Assembly: GCF_900156345.1 (NCBI RefSeq)
Contig: NZ_FTPP01000001.1
Location: forward strand, 1,922,001 to 1,986,000
Direction of reading: 5' to 3'
Length of the DNA: 64,000 bases
From: Pontibacter indicus
GTDB lineage: Bacteria; Bacteroidota; Bacteroidia; Cytophagales; Hymenobacteraceae
This document shows positions 54,474 through 63,999 of the stretch, one piece after another. Position 1 is the first letter of the stretch. Every line of letters begins with the position of its first letter. Under the pieces are notes generated by a model. It searched no databases, had not been told where the DNA came from, and worked only from the letters and a program-made list of their open reading frames with translations. The translations under genes were made by a program, and so were the position numbers.

Positions 54474-56918
54474 ATGAAACAAACTTTACTGCTGGCACTG
54501 CTCTGGTGCCTGACATGCGGCGCTTTTGCCCAGTCACCAATCCCGACAGGCACCATCAAGGGCATCGTAACCGACTCGGCCACACAGGCAAATCTGGGCT
54601 ATGTAACTGTAGTAGTGCAGGAGGCTGGGAAGAACCAAGCCATCAAAAGTACTTTTACCAAAGACAATGGCGCCTTTGAACTGACGGGCCTAGAACTGAA
54701 GCAGTACCAGTTGGTACTCTCCTATGTGGGTTACAAACCCAGGGTGCTGCCACTGCCAGCCTTCAGCGGAAACACTATCGATCTGGGCAAGTTAACGCTT
54801 GTGTCGTCGGCCAAGCAACTGAAGGAAGTCCAGATCGTGACGGAGAAGTTGCTGGTGGAACAGGACATCGACAAAATTACCTATAACGTGGATGCGGACC
54901 CCGAAAGCCAGACCATGACGGCGCTGGACATGCTGCGCAAGGTGCCGCTGCTGAGCATGGATGCCGAGGACAACATCAAACTGAACGGCAACAGTAACTA
55001 CCGCGTGCTCGTGAATGGCAAAACCTCATCGCTGTTTGTGCGCAGCCCTAAAGATGTGTTCAGAAGCATGCCGGCCAATACCATCAAAAGCATCGAAGTG
55101 ATCACCAATCCGCCGTCGAAGTACGAGGCTGAGGGCGTTGGCGGCATCATCAACATTATCACGCACAAGAAGAACATTGGCGGGTATAACGGCTCGGTGA
55201 ATGCGCAGGTATCCAGCCCGAAAGGAACCAACCTGGGTGGTTACGTGACCGCCAAAGCAGGCAAAGCGGGTTTTTCCGGTTATTTCGGAACAGGCTCCTA
55301 TTACAGTCCTACCAATAGCAACAACCTGTTCAGGGAAGACAAAGTACGCCAGACCTTGCTGGAGCAAGTCGGTGAAAGCCGCAACGACAACACGTACCAG
55401 TATGCCAATGCCGAGTTCAGCTACGAAATGGACACGCTCAACCTGTTCACGGCTAACTTCAGCATGAACACAAACAATGGCAACAGCTTCCTGACGCAGC
55501 GTGCCGATCTGTTTGATGCTGCCGGAGCGCTGACACAGGCCTATACCCGCCTGAACTACGGTGACTTTACCTGGAAAGGCTACGACCTGGGAGCGGACTA
55601 CCAGCGTTCGTTCAAGAAAAGCAAAGACCAACTGTTCACACTTTCTTATCGCCTGAATAACGGCAGCACCGGCAGTGGCTCTGATTTTATACTGGACCCG
55701 GTGCTCAACTTCAACGGCCAGGTAAGCCAGACCGACAACGAGGGCACGTCTGTGGAGCACACCATGCAGGCCGACTATGTGCAGCCGATCAAAAAGCACA
55801 CGCTCGAACTAGGGGTGAAAACGATCTTCCGCCTCAACAGCAGCGATTATTTCTACAGCAACCAAAACCCTGAAACTGGCGATTTTGTGATCGACGAGCG
55901 CCTGAGCAATAACTTCGACTACCGCCAGGATATTTACGCTGCCTATACCTCGCTGAGTCTCAAGAAAGGCGATTGGGGACTGAAAACGGGTGCCCGACTG
56001 GAACAGACCATACTTGATGCCAACTTTAAGTCGTCCGGCACGGTGGCCACCCCGGACTATTTCAACCTGATTCCGAACATCACCCTGTCGCGCAAACTGA
56101 AGGGGGCCAGCACCATGCGCCTATCCTATACCCAGCGCATCGAGCGGCCAAGCCTCTACTACCTTAACCCTTACATCAACCAGATCGACCCGCGAAATAT
56201 CAGCTTTGGCAACCCGAAACTAGACCCGGCAACGAACAATGTGTTCAACCTGGCCTATAATACCTTTGTGAAGGGAACATCCATTAATGCGAGCATCTTC
56301 CACAATTTCACCAACAATTCCATCCAGAGCTTTACCACGCTTGGTGCAGACACCGTAGCGCGCACGACCTACGGCAACATTGGCCGCAACCAGACTTATG
56401 GCTTCTCTTTGAGCGGCAACACCACGTTGTTCAAGAAACTGAGCATCAACCTGAACACGACAACCAACTATGTGAAGCTGACCAGTGTGATAGACGGTGT
56501 GCCTCAGAACAACGAGGGCTTTACCTACAATGTATTCGGCTACACCAGCTACCGTTTCGAGAAAGGCTGGCGCGCGAGCGGCAACATTGGCTACTACTCT
56601 TCCCGCATTCTGTTGCAGGGTCGCTCGGCCGGTTATACCTGGAATAGCCTCTCGCTTAGCAAGCAGTTCCTGAAAGACAACAAAGCGACGCTGAGTTTCT
56701 CTGTGAACAGTCCGTTCCAGAAAAACCGCCGTTTCCTGAACGAGATCAACGACCCGCGCTTTACACAAACACAGGAGAACTTTAATGTGATGCGTCGCTA
56801 CAGTGTTGGCTTCAACTACCGCTTCGGTAAGTTGAAAGGAGACATCGCCCGTAAGAAACGCGGCATCAAAAACGACGACATGAAGGCCGGCGAGAGCCAG
56901 GGCAGCGGTGTGAATTAA
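54474..56918 (+). CDS. TonB-dependent-receptor-like outer-membrane protein
   Basis: An 814-residue outer-membrane protein. The signal peptide ends in GAFAQ. Residues about 26-105 are a carboxypeptidase-regulatory-like domain (TIKGIVTDSATQANLGYVTVVV), about 120-230 a TonB plug (ALDMLRKVPLLSMDAEDNIKLNGNSN ... IINIITHKKN), and the rest a barrel of the OMP_b-brl_3 kind ending in FNYRFGKLKGD plus a 25-residue charged tail. This group often lacks a SusD partner and its substrate is unknown. It stands alone. Confidence 0.88.
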   Translation: MKQTLLLALLWCLTCGAFAQSPIPTGTIKGIVTDSATQANLGYVTVVVQEAGKNQAIKSTFTKDNGAFELTGLELKQYQLVLSYVGYKPRVLPLPAFSGNTIDLGKLTLVSSAKQLKEVQIVTEKLLVEQDIDKITYNVDADPESQTMTALDMLRKVPLLSMDAEDNIKLNGNSNYRVLVNGKTSSLFVRSPKDVFRSMPANTIKSIEVITNPPSKYEAEGVGGIINIITHKKNIGGYNGSVNAQVSSPKGTNLGGYVTAKAGKAGFSGYFGTGSYYSPTNSNNLFREDKVRQTLLEQVGESRNDNTYQYANAEFSYEMDTLNLFTANFSMNTNNGNSFLTQRADLFDAAGALTQAYTRLNYGDFTWKGYDLGADYQRSFKKSKDQLFTLSYRLNNGSTGSGSDFILDPVLNFNGQVSQTDNEGTSVEHTMQADYVQPIKKHTLELGVKTIFRLNSSDYFYSNQNPETGDFVIDERLSNNFDYRQDIYAAYTSLSLKKGDWGLKTGARLEQTILDANFKSSGTVATPDYFNLIPNITLSRKLKGASTMRLSYTQRIERPSLYYLNPYINQIDPRNISFGNPKLDPATNNVFNLAYNTFVKGTSINASIFHNFTNNSIQSFTTLGADTVARTTYGNIGRNQTYGFSLSGNTTLFKKLSINLNTTTNYVKLTSVIDGVPQNNEGFTYNVFGYTSYRFEKGWRASGNIGYYSSRILLQGRSAGYTWNSLSLSKQFLKDNKATLSFSVNSPFQKNRRFLNEINDPRFTQTQENFNVMRRYSVGFNYRFGKLKGDIARKKRGIKNDDMKAGESQGSGVN

Positions 56919-56949
56919 GCTCTTCCTGAATCACAGCTATTGAACACGT

Positions 56950-57006
56950 GAAGCGTCCCCGCCTGTACCTCTTAAATTGGTACAGGCGGGGACGCTTCTT
57001 TTTTCT
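56950..57006 (+). terminator. Very strong terminator after the receptor gene
   Basis: Perfect 20-bp stem (arms start GAAGCGTCCCCG at 56950 and end GGGGACGCTTC at 56998), 9-base loop, then TTTTTTCT. Confidence 0.95.
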
Positions 57007-57067
57007 AAACCGCTCCCGCACCTTCGCCCGTTTAAGTACAGAGTCAGTCACTAAAGCCAGCCATACC

Positions 57068-57781
57068 ATGCGCATCCTCTACATCTTCCCCCATCCGGAC
57101 GACGAATCGTTTGGCCCCGCCCCTGTTATGTGGCAGCAGCTGCAGCAAGGGCACCAGGTATACCTGCTCACGCTCACCCGCGGTGGCGCGACCAAAGTGC
57201 GGCACGAGCTGGGACTAAGCGTGGCTGAGATGGGCGAGGTCAGGTATAAGGAGATGCTGGCTGTGGAGCGTGTGCTGGGCCTGACCGGCATGACGGTACT
57301 CGACCTGCCCGACAGCGGCATGGCTGAGATGGACCCGCGAGAAATTGAGAAAGTAGTGCAGGCGCACATCCGGCAGCTAGAGCCGCAGGTTGTCGTCTCG
57401 TACCCGGTGCATGGGGTGAGCGGCTTTCACGATCACCTGGTGATGCATGCTGTAGTCAAACGCGTATACCTGGAGTTGAAAGACAGCGGAGCCAACTACC
57501 TGAAACGGCTTGCCTTCCTCACGCTCCCAAACAAAACGGAACAACCACTGCAGTCCGGCAAGTTTGTAATGAAGCACAGCAGGCCTGACCTGATCGACTG
57601 CGAAGTCAAACTACGCCCTGAGGATTTCGAGGTCATGAAAAAGGCACTCAGCTGCTACGATACCTACCAGGACGTGATCAAACAGGCCAACGTAGTAGAG
57701 TCGATCGGCGATACCGTATACTTTGAAATCTACCAGGAGGATCACAAGCCGCCGCTGGCCAACCTAACGGATGGGCTGTAG
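57068..57781 (+). CDS. PIG-L family deacetylase
   Basis: A predicted zinc-dependent N-acetylglucosamine-type deacetylase of 237 residues. The zinc motif IFPHPDDESFG opens the protein, with the later ligand in PVHGVSGFHDHLVMH. LTRGGATKVR is also typical. BshB-like enzymes of bacillithiol synthesis belong to this family, but bshA and bshC are not in the window. ATG at 57068 chosen because the frame upstream runs through the terminator hairpin. Confidence 0.85.
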   Translation: MRILYIFPHPDDESFGPAPVMWQQLQQGHQVYLLTLTRGGATKVRHELGLSVAEMGEVRYKEMLAVERVLGLTGMTVLDLPDSGMAEMDPREIEKVVQAHIRQLEPQVVVSYPVHGVSGFHDHLVMHAVVKRVYLELKDSGANYLKRLAFLTLPNKTEQPLQSGKFVMKHSRPDLIDCEVKLRPEDFEVMKKALSCYDTYQDVIKQANVVESIGDTVYFEIYQEDHKPPLANLTDGL

Positions 57782-58060
57782 TTTTTTGACAAAGGAGTGT
57801 TTGACAAAGGACAAAAGAATTGGGAGAAACCTACTATGTCATGCTGTTAAGCATCCTGGTAAAAGGGAAGAAAAAGTCGATAGCTATGGGTCCACAAGCT
57901 CCTTTTTGGATGACAAAAAAGGAGACGGGACGGTCTGAGAAATGGACTTGAAGCATACTTGTGAATGAATAAGCCCATAGCAAAGCATGAAATCCGTTTC
58001 TGCTTTGCAAGTCACTCGTCCTTTGTCTAACTTTCCTTTGTCATTAAATAAACCCGAACC
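57782..58060. repeat. Intergenic spacer with facing TTTGACAAAGGA-type words
   Basis: 279 bases with no gene. TTTGACAAAGGA occurs twice near 57785-57811, and its complement TCCTTTGTC occurs twice near 58019-58043, so the two ends face each other. It is another theme-and-inverse spacer. Confidence 0.6.
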
Positions 58061-58675
58061 ATGAAAGCGCTACTGCTTATCGACATACAAAACGATTTCC
58101 TGCCTGGCGGCGCATTGGCTGTGGCGGAAGGCGACCAGATCATCCCAATCGTAAACCAACTACATGACCACCTGGACCTGGTGGTGGCGACGCAGGACTG
58201 GCACCCGGCTGACCACAAGAGCTTTGCCTCCAACCATGAAGGCAAAAACCCATTCGAGACGACCGAGCTACTCGGGCTGCCGCAAGTACTCTGGCCAGAC
58301 CACTGTCTGCAGGGCACATCCGGCGCCGACTTCTCTTCAGAACTTGAATCCCGGAGGATTGAGGCGATTTTCAGAAAAGGCACTAACCCGGAAATAGACA
58401 GCTACAGCGGCTTTTATGACAACGGTCGCCTCAAGTCCACCGGGCTGGCTGACTACCTGCGTGGCAAAGGCGTGACGCAGATCTACCTGGCAGGACTGGC
58501 CGCCGACTATTGCGTGTATTATTCCGCCAAAGACGCGCTGGACGAAGGCTTTGAAACCTTTGTGCTGGAAGACGCCGTCCGCGCCATCAGCCCCGAAGGC
58601 TACGAAACCGCCCGAAAGGACATATTAGAAAGAGGCGGCAAGATCATCCAGAGCAGTGACTTATTTCTACGTTAA
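58061..58675 (+). CDS. pncA: Nicotinamidase (isochorismatase family)
   Basis: Hydrolyses nicotinamide to nicotinate in NAD recycling. The protein has 204 residues with the catalytic Asp in LLIDIQNDFLPGGAL, Lys in IFRKGTN and Cys in GLAADYCVYYSAKDAL; metal ligands are in DWHPADHKSF. A normal-length PncA. Confidence 0.94.
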   Translation: MKALLLIDIQNDFLPGGALAVAEGDQIIPIVNQLHDHLDLVVATQDWHPADHKSFASNHEGKNPFETTELLGLPQVLWPDHCLQGTSGADFSSELESRRIEAIFRKGTNPEIDSYSGFYDNGRLKSTGLADYLRGKGVTQIYLAGLAADYCVYYSAKDALDEGFETFVLEDAVRAISPEGYETARKDILERGGKIIQSSDLFLR

Positions 58676-58707
58676 TCCAATTGTTCATCAACAGTCTATT
58701 CTTAAGA

Positions 58708-58744
58708 GCTATACCTGTTTGTCTATAAACAATGCAGGTATAGC
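58708..58744. repeat. Hairpin formed by an inverted octamer pair
   Basis: GCTATACCTG (58708-58717) and CAGGTATAGC (58735-58744) with a 17-base loop, between pncA and its terminator. Confidence 0.85.
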
Positions 58745-58806
58745 TGATTTGAGAAAGTAGCAGTATTTGTTATTCCGGCAACCGGGAGACCTTCCAGCAA
58801 CACCAT

Positions 58807-58847
58807 AAAACAGTAAGAGCCACATTAAAAGTGGCTCTTACTGTTTT
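58807..58847. terminator. Bidirectional terminator between pncA and the aldo/keto reductase gene
   Basis: AAAACAGTAAGAGCCAC (58807-58823) and GTGGCTCTTACTGTTTT (58831-58847) form a perfect 17-bp stem with terminal A/T runs, fitting the convergent genes. Confidence 0.92.
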
Positions 58848-58869
58848 ATGCTTATACCTGTGTTTTGCT

Positions 58870-59817
58870 TTAATAAGCACTCGCTTCGTCCAGCTTCTTA
58901 ATGGCAGCTTGATCCAGCCTGAGCCCGGCAGCTTTTACCAGATCCTCCAGTTGCTCTAGCTTCGTGGCACTGGCGATAGGAGCCGTTATGCTGGGCCGTG
59001 CCATCAGCCAGGCAAGCGAAACACTGGCCGGCGTGGTGTTATACTGCTCGGCCACCTCGTCCAGCGCTTTTAAGATGCGAATGCCTCGCTCGTTCAGGTA
59101 ATTCTTCATGCCGCCGCCGCGTGGGCTCTTTCTAAAGTCTGCCTCCGAGCGATACTTGCCCGTTAGGAAACCACTGGCCAGTGCGTAGTAGTTGATCACG
59201 CCCAGTCCATACCTTGTGCAGATGGGTTCTATTTCCTTTTCGTAGGCTTCGCGGTCGTAGAGGTTGTACTCCGGCTGGAAACTCTCGTAACGTGCCAGGT
59301 TATTTTGTTCACTTGCTTTCAAAGCCTGCTCCAGGCGTTCGCCGCTGAAGTTCGATGCCCCGATTGCCCGCACTTTCCCTTCCTGTATGAGTTTGGTGTA
59401 AGCTTCTAAGGTTTCTTCGAGGGGTGTCTCCGGATCGTCGTAGTGTGACTGGTACAGGTCAATATAATCGGTCTGGAGTCGTTTGAGGGAGGCTTCTACC
59501 TGTTGCCGGATGTAGTCTTTGCCCAGGCCACCCTTGCCTTCCAATTTGGCCCCTACTTTGGTGGCAATGATAATCTGCTCTCGTCCTCCACGCTGCTTCA
59601 GCCAGTTGCCGATGATGGTTTCAGACTCGCCGCCTTTGTTTCCCGGCACCCAGGAAGAATACGAGTTAGCCGTATCGATGCAGTTAAAACCGGCCTCCAC
59701 AAAGGCATCCAGCAATTTGAAAGAGGTTTGCTCGTCGGCAGTCCAGCCAAACACATTGCCGCCAAATACCAAAGGCGCTATTTCAAGGCCGGAATTACCA
59801 AGCTTGCGTTTTTCCAT
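58870..59817 (-). CDS. Aldo/keto reductase
   Basis: A soluble NADPH-dependent oxidoreductase of 315 residues. The catalytic tetrad is in place: Asp and Tyr in CIDTANSYSSW, Lys in IIATKVGAK and His in YQSHYDDPETP. GASNFSGERL and the C-terminal PIASATKLEQLEDL, a cofactor-binding segment, also fit. The substrate is unknown. Confidence 0.92.
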   Translation of the reverse strand: MEKRKLGNSGLEIAPLVFGGNVFGWTADEQTSFKLLDAFVEAGFNCIDTANSYSSWVPGNKGGESETIIGNWLKQRGGREQIIIATKVGAKLEGKGGLGKDYIRQQVEASLKRLQTDYIDLYQSHYDDPETPLEETLEAYTKLIQEGKVRAIGASNFSGERLEQALKASEQNNLARYESFQPEYNLYDREAYEKEIEPICTRYGLGVINYYALASGFLTGKYRSEADFRKSPRGGGMKNYLNERGIRILKALDEVAEQYNTTPASVSLAWLMARPSITAPIASATKLEQLEDLVKAAGLRLDQAAIKKLDEASAY

Positions 59818-59886
59818 GTTATCAGAGTTAAAAGGTAAATTCCTTCTTACGGGAGCAATGCCTGAAGGTATAGCAGGTATAGGTTG

Positions 59887-60831
59887 CTAGAGCACCTGCC
59901 CGATGCCAAAGAGCAGCACAAACAGCATGGTCGTAATGGCCATCTGTTTCAGGTATGGATCGAGCTCAGCGGAGGTTTGCTTGCGCCACACGTTCACACC
60001 GTTTGAGATCAGCAGCGGCAATGTCAGCACAAACAGAAACTGCCAGGTGCTGTAGAAGTGGAGCAGCACATAGGTAAAGGCACTCGTCACCCCACCAATC
60101 AACAATATGATGTGGTAAATGCGCGCACGCTTTGGTCCCAACCGCACAGGTATAGACCGCTTGCCGGCCAGCACATCAGACTTAATGTCGCGGATGTTGT
60201 TCACGTTGAGCACCGCAGTCGCGAAGAAGCCACAGACCATGGCCGGCAGGATAACTAAAGCAGGTAGCGACTGCGACTGCAAGAAGAAGGTACCCAGTAC
60301 CCCTACTAGTCCGAAGAACAGGAACACGAAGATATCGCCCAATCCGGCGTAGCCGTAGGGTTTGGAACCGGCGGTATAGTTGATGGCCGCCCAAATGGAG
60401 GCCAGGCCCAGTCCCAGGAAGACAAGGAACAGGTAGATTCCCTCCGTGCCAAATGCCACCCACAGCAGCAGCAAACCCGACACCAGCGAGAGCAGGCTGA
60501 ACACGGCCATCCCCTTCTTCATATGCTCGGCCTTAATTATGCCTGCCTGTACCGCCCGCTTCGGCCCCTCCCGGTGCTCACTGTCGGCCCCGTGTATGGA
60601 GTCGCCGTAGTCGTTGGCCAGGTTGGAAAGGATTTGCAAAAAGAGCGTAGTGAGTACGCACAGGCCCACCACCAGGGCATCAAAAGCTCCGTATGCAGCG
60701 GCCATGAAGCCGCCCATGCCGATGCAGGAAAAAGCCAGCGGCAGTGTGCGCGGCCTAAAAGCGGAAATCCAGGCCTTGACCAGACCTGGATTCTGCGGAA
60801 TGTGTTGTGTTGTGTCCAATGTATTTCTCAA
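59887..60831 (-). CDS. menA: 1,4-dihydroxy-2-naphthoate polyprenyltransferase MenA
   Basis: Integral membrane enzyme attaching the isoprenoid tail in menaquinone synthesis. The protein has about 314 residues and eight or nine hydrophobic helices. The two Asp-rich prenyl-diphosphate sites are LANDYGDSIHGADSEHREG and NNIRDIKSDVLAGKRSIPV. The start appears to be TTG at 60831 (or a second TTG four codons on); no ATG lies nearby. It supports menaquinone-based respiration. No other men gene is adjacent. Confidence 0.93.
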   Translation of the reverse strand: MRNTLDTTQHIPQNPGLVKAWISAFRPRTLPLAFSCIGMGGFMAAAYGAFDALVVGLCVLTTLFLQILSNLANDYGDSIHGADSEHREGPKRAVQAGIIKAEHMKKGMAVFSLLSLVSGLLLLWVAFGTEGIYLFLVFLGLGLASIWAAINYTAGSKPYGYAGLGDIFVFLFFGLVGVLGTFFLQSQSLPALVILPAMVCGFFATAVLNVNNIRDIKSDVLAGKRSIPVRLGPKRARIYHIILLIGGVTSAFTYVLLHFYSTWQFLFVLTLPLLISNGVNVWRKQTSAELDPYLKQMAITTMLFVLLFGIGQVL

Positions 60832-60867
60832 AAAAGCAGGTATAGCAAAGGTCTATACCTGACAAAA

Positions 60868-61461
60868 TTACTTCTGAATTGCCGCCAGGATCTCCTCGCC
60901 CATCGGCTTTACTTTGGATGGGTAGAAGGCGACCACTTTGCCGTTCTCGTCGATCAGATACTTGCTGAAGTTCCAGCTTGGCTCCTCTTGGTTCGGGCTG
61001 TTTTTGGCCAGCCACTGGTAGAGCGGGTGCTGGTCATCGCCTTTCACCGATACTTTCTCCATCATTTGGAAAGTCACGCCATAGTTCTTTTGGCAGAACT
61101 CAGCAATCTGCTCTTTCGAACCCGGCTCCTGTCCGCCAAAATTGTTGGCCGGGAAGCCCAGGATCACTACCTTGTCGCCGTGCGTCTCGTGGAGCTTTTG
61201 CAGGTCGGCGTACTGTGGGGTATAGCCGCACTCCGAGGCGGTGTTCACCACCAACACTTTTTTGCCTTTGAACTTCGAGAAATCGATCTCTTTCCCGTCC
61301 AGGCTCTCTATTTTGAAGGAGTAAAAGCCGTTGGCCTGTGCCGTTTGATTCGTCTCTGTTGCCATATCATTGGTTTGGTTTGCGTTAGATGATCCGCCTG
61401 TGCAGGCTGTCGATACACCTAGTACCATGGCTACTGTCAAAAGTTGTGCGATGCGCTTCAT
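60868..61461 (-). CDS. Glutathione peroxidase family lipoprotein
   Basis: A thiol peroxidase of 197 residues. The lipobox STACTG (Cys20) predicts export, and a polar linker precedes the core. The catalytic cysteine is in VNTASECGYTPQ, the conserved Gln in PANNFGGQEPG and Trp-Asn in SWNFSKYL. As in most bacterial homologues Cys replaces selenocysteine, and thioredoxin-like donors are likely. It may protect the envelope from peroxides. Confidence 0.92.
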   Translation of the reverse strand: MKRIAQLLTVAMVLGVSTACTGGSSNANQTNDMATETNQTAQANGFYSFKIESLDGKEIDFSKFKGKKVLVVNTASECGYTPQYADLQKLHETHGDKVVILGFPANNFGGQEPGSKEQIAEFCQKNYGVTFQMMEKVSVKGDDQHPLYQWLAKNSPNQEEPSWNFSKYLIDENGKVVAFYPSKVKPMGEEILAAIQK

Positions 61462-61534
61462 GTTAGCTTTGCTTAAGGTATAGATTCCGGCTGATAAACC
61501 TGAATTTATTAGGTTTGTTTTAACTTCTTAAAAC

Positions 61535-61662
61535 TATGGCGCGAGCGTCCTCGCTCGTGTCTACTATGGCGGGGCCTCTGGCCCCTATAGATTAATTAAG
61601 CCTAACTCAACTGGGCCAGAGGCCCCACTATAATGGGCACGAGCGAGGACGCTCGCGCCATA
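61535..61662. repeat. 128-bp nested inverted repeat (REP/MITE-like) between argS and the peroxidase gene
   Basis: Outer arms of 25 bp are perfect reverse complements (left starts TATGGCGCGAGCG at 61535, right ends GCTCGCGCCATA at 61662). Inside, GGGGCCTCTGGCCC (61571-61584) pairs with GGGCCAGAGGCCCC (61613-61626). Each outer arm is itself partly palindromic (GAGCG...CGCTC). High GC in an AT-rich spacer suggests a mobile or repeated element; no transposase is inside. Confidence 0.9.
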
Positions 61663-61684
61663 CCTGTATACCTATACCTCAACC

Positions 61685-63475
61685 CTACATTCGCTCCGGC
61701 ACTTCAATCCCCAGCAGGCTCATGCTTTCGCGCACGAAGCGGGCTACCATGGCAGAGAGGGCGATACGGAAGTTGCGGGCCTGTTCGTCGGTTTCGTTGA
61801 AGATCGAGATCTCCTGATAGAAACGGTTGTAGGCTTTGGCCAGCTCGTAGGCGTAGTTGGCGATCACGGACGGAGCATACAGCTTGCCCGCTTCCTTCAC
61901 CACCTCCGGGTAGTTCACCAATTGTACAATCACCTCCTGCTCTGCTTCGTGCAGGTTGCTGAAGTCACCAAATGAGGCGGCGTCCACGGCTATCCCCATC
62001 TCTGCCGCCTTACGCAAAATGGCGGAGATACGGGCGTGCGTGTACTGCACAAACGGGCCGGTGTTGCCACGGAAGTCGATCGACTCCTGCGGGTTGAAGA
62101 GCATGCGTTTCTTCGGGTCCACTTTCAGCAGGAAGTACTTCAGGGCACCCATCGCCAGGGTATGGTACAGCTGCTGCGCCTCTTCGGGCGTGAAGCCTTC
62201 GATCTTGCCCAACTCCTCTGTCTGCTGACGGGCCGTGTCGATCATCTCAGCTACCAGTTCGTCCGCGTCCACTACCGTACCTTCCCGCGATTTCATTTTG
62301 CCCGATGGCAGGTCTACCATGCCGTAAGACAGATGGTAGATACCTTCCGCGTAAGGCTTGCCCAGCTTCTTCAGAACAGCCTTCAGCACCTGGAAGTGGT
62401 AATTCTGCTCATCGGCCACCACGTATACCGATTGGTCGTAGGGGAAGTCGTTGTATTTGAGCTCAGCCGTACCGAGGTCCTGGGTGATGTAGACTGAAGT
62501 GCCGTCGGAACGCAGCAACAGCTTCTCGTCCAGCCCTTCGTCGGTCAGGTCCACCCATACCGAGCCGTCCGGCTTTTTGAAGAATACGCCTTTCTGCAGG
62601 CCTTCCTCCACACGCTCCTTGCCCAGGGTATAGGTCTCAGACTCGTAGTAATATTTGTCAAAGTCAACGCCGATGTTACGGTAAGTTTGGTCGAAGCCAG
62701 CGTACACCCAGCTGTTCATCTGCTTCCACAGCGATACTACTTCCTCATCGCCCTGCTCCCATTTCTGCAGCATGGCCTGTGCCTCCAGTATCAGTGGAGC
62801 TTTCTTCTTCGCCTCTTCCTTGTCCATACCTCCGGCTACCAACTCGTCGATCTGCTCTTTGTAAGCCTTGTCGAAGAGCACATAATATTTGCCAGCCAGG
62901 TGGTCGCCTTTGATGCCGCTGCTCTCAGGTGTTTCGCCGTTGCCCATTTTCTGGTAAGCCAGCATCGACTTACAAATATGGATGCCGCGGTCGTTCACCA
63001 GGTTCGCCTTCATCACGTTGTGCCCGTTGGCCTTCATAATCTCGGCCACCGAGTAGCCAAGGAAGTTGTTGCGCAGGTGGCCCAGGTGCAGCGGTTTGTT
63101 CGTGTTTGGCGAAGAGTATTCCACCATCACGTTCTTGCCAGACTCCGCGCCCTGTCCATGGCTTGGGTTGGTCATCAGGTCGCGGAACAGGCGTACCCAT
63201 ACCTCCTCCTCTATCTCCAGGTTCAGGAAACCTTTTACCACGTTGTAGTTCTTTACCTCGGCAGCGTGCTCCTTGAGGTAGGCGCCCAGGGCCTCCCCGA
63301 TCTGCTCCGGCCCTTTGCCGGCCTGCTTGGTATAAGGGAAAGTGACGAAGGTGAAGCTGCCGGCAAACTCCTTGCGGGTAGGTTGCAGGGCGATGGTAGA
63401 AGCGTCAACAGTAAGGCCAAACAGAGCCTCCAGTGCCTGGCTAATGCTTTGGCTGATGGCGTATTGAAGTTGCAT
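61685..63475 (-). CDS. argS: Arginyl-tRNA synthetase
   Basis: Class I synthetase of 596 residues. The HIGH motif appears as LHLGHLRNN within SSPNTNKPLHLGH, the KMSK region as PSGKMKSREGTVV, and the C-terminal anticodon domain with YTHARISAILRKA and EVPERM end. The N-terminal Add-1 domain is present. It starts 8 bases after the arginase-family stop, implying cotranscription of two arginine-using genes. Confidence 0.96.
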   Translation of the reverse strand: MQLQYAISQSISQALEALFGLTVDASTIALQPTRKEFAGSFTFVTFPYTKQAGKGPEQIGEALGAYLKEHAAEVKNYNVVKGFLNLEIEEEVWVRLFRDLMTNPSHGQGAESGKNVMVEYSSPNTNKPLHLGHLRNNFLGYSVAEIMKANGHNVMKANLVNDRGIHICKSMLAYQKMGNGETPESSGIKGDHLAGKYYVLFDKAYKEQIDELVAGGMDKEEAKKKAPLILEAQAMLQKWEQGDEEVVSLWKQMNSWVYAGFDQTYRNIGVDFDKYYYESETYTLGKERVEEGLQKGVFFKKPDGSVWVDLTDEGLDEKLLLRSDGTSVYITQDLGTAELKYNDFPYDQSVYVVADEQNYHFQVLKAVLKKLGKPYAEGIYHLSYGMVDLPSGKMKSREGTVVDADELVAEMIDTARQQTEELGKIEGFTPEEAQQLYHTLAMGALKYFLLKVDPKKRMLFNPQESIDFRGNTGPFVQYTHARISAILRKAAEMGIAVDAASFGDFSNLHEAEQEVIVQLVNYPEVVKEAGKLYAPSVIANYAYELAKAYNRFYQEISIFNETDEQARNFRIALSAMVARFVRESMSLLGIEVPERM

Positions 63476-63483
63476 TAAGTAGA

Positions 63484-63999
63484 TTAATGTATAGCTGTTT
63501 TATTGAATTCTCGGTGTAATATGGCGTCGGTGGCAGTTTCGAGAATATCGAAGGCGTTCTCGGCCATGGTATTTTCGGTATCGAGCGTCGGGTTGATCTC
63601 CGTCATCTCGTAGCAGACAATGCGCGGGTCCTGCAGCAGGTGATAGTTCAGCTCCTGCGCTTCCTCCACCCTCAGGCCCACCTCTACCGGCGTGCCCGTG
63701 CCTTTCGAAAACTTGGAGTCGAGGCTGTCCACGTCGAAGGACACGTAGATGATGTCGCAGTCGCGCAGGCGCTCCAGGGCCTCTGCCGCTACCCGTGCCG
63801 CCCCCTTCTGGGTAAACTCGGCATAGGTAAAGTTCTTGATGCCGTGCTTTTCCATCAGGTAGTCTTCCGGCTCCTCGGTGTCGCGCACCACCACATAGAC
63901 CAGGTGCTCGGGCTTCATCTTCGGACCCGGATAGGCCAGTTTCTTAAGCGAGTTCCAGAAGAAGATGGTCTCCGGCTCCGGGTCGTTGATCTGGCGCTC
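63484..63999 (-). CDS. Arginase/agmatinase-family hydrolase, N-terminus beyond the window
   Basis: The last 172 residues are visible. The manganese-ligand segment YVSFDVDSLDSKFSKGTGTPV is characteristic of ureohydrolases, followed by the Glu region (VCYEMTEINPTLD). The frame stays open to the window end (FFWNSLKKLAYPGPK), so the gene begins outside. With argS directly downstream on the same strand, arginase is the likeliest member; agmatinase or formimidoylglutamase remain possible. Confidence 0.85.
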   Translation of the reverse strand, partial: ERQINDPEPETIFFWNSLKKLAYPGPKMKPEHLVYVVVRDTEEPEDYLMEKHGIKNFTYAEFTQKGAARVAAEALERLRDCDIIYVSFDVDSLDSKFSKGTGTPVEVGLRVEEAQELNYHLLQDPRIVCYEMTEINPTLDTENTMAENAFDILETATDAILHREFNKTAIH

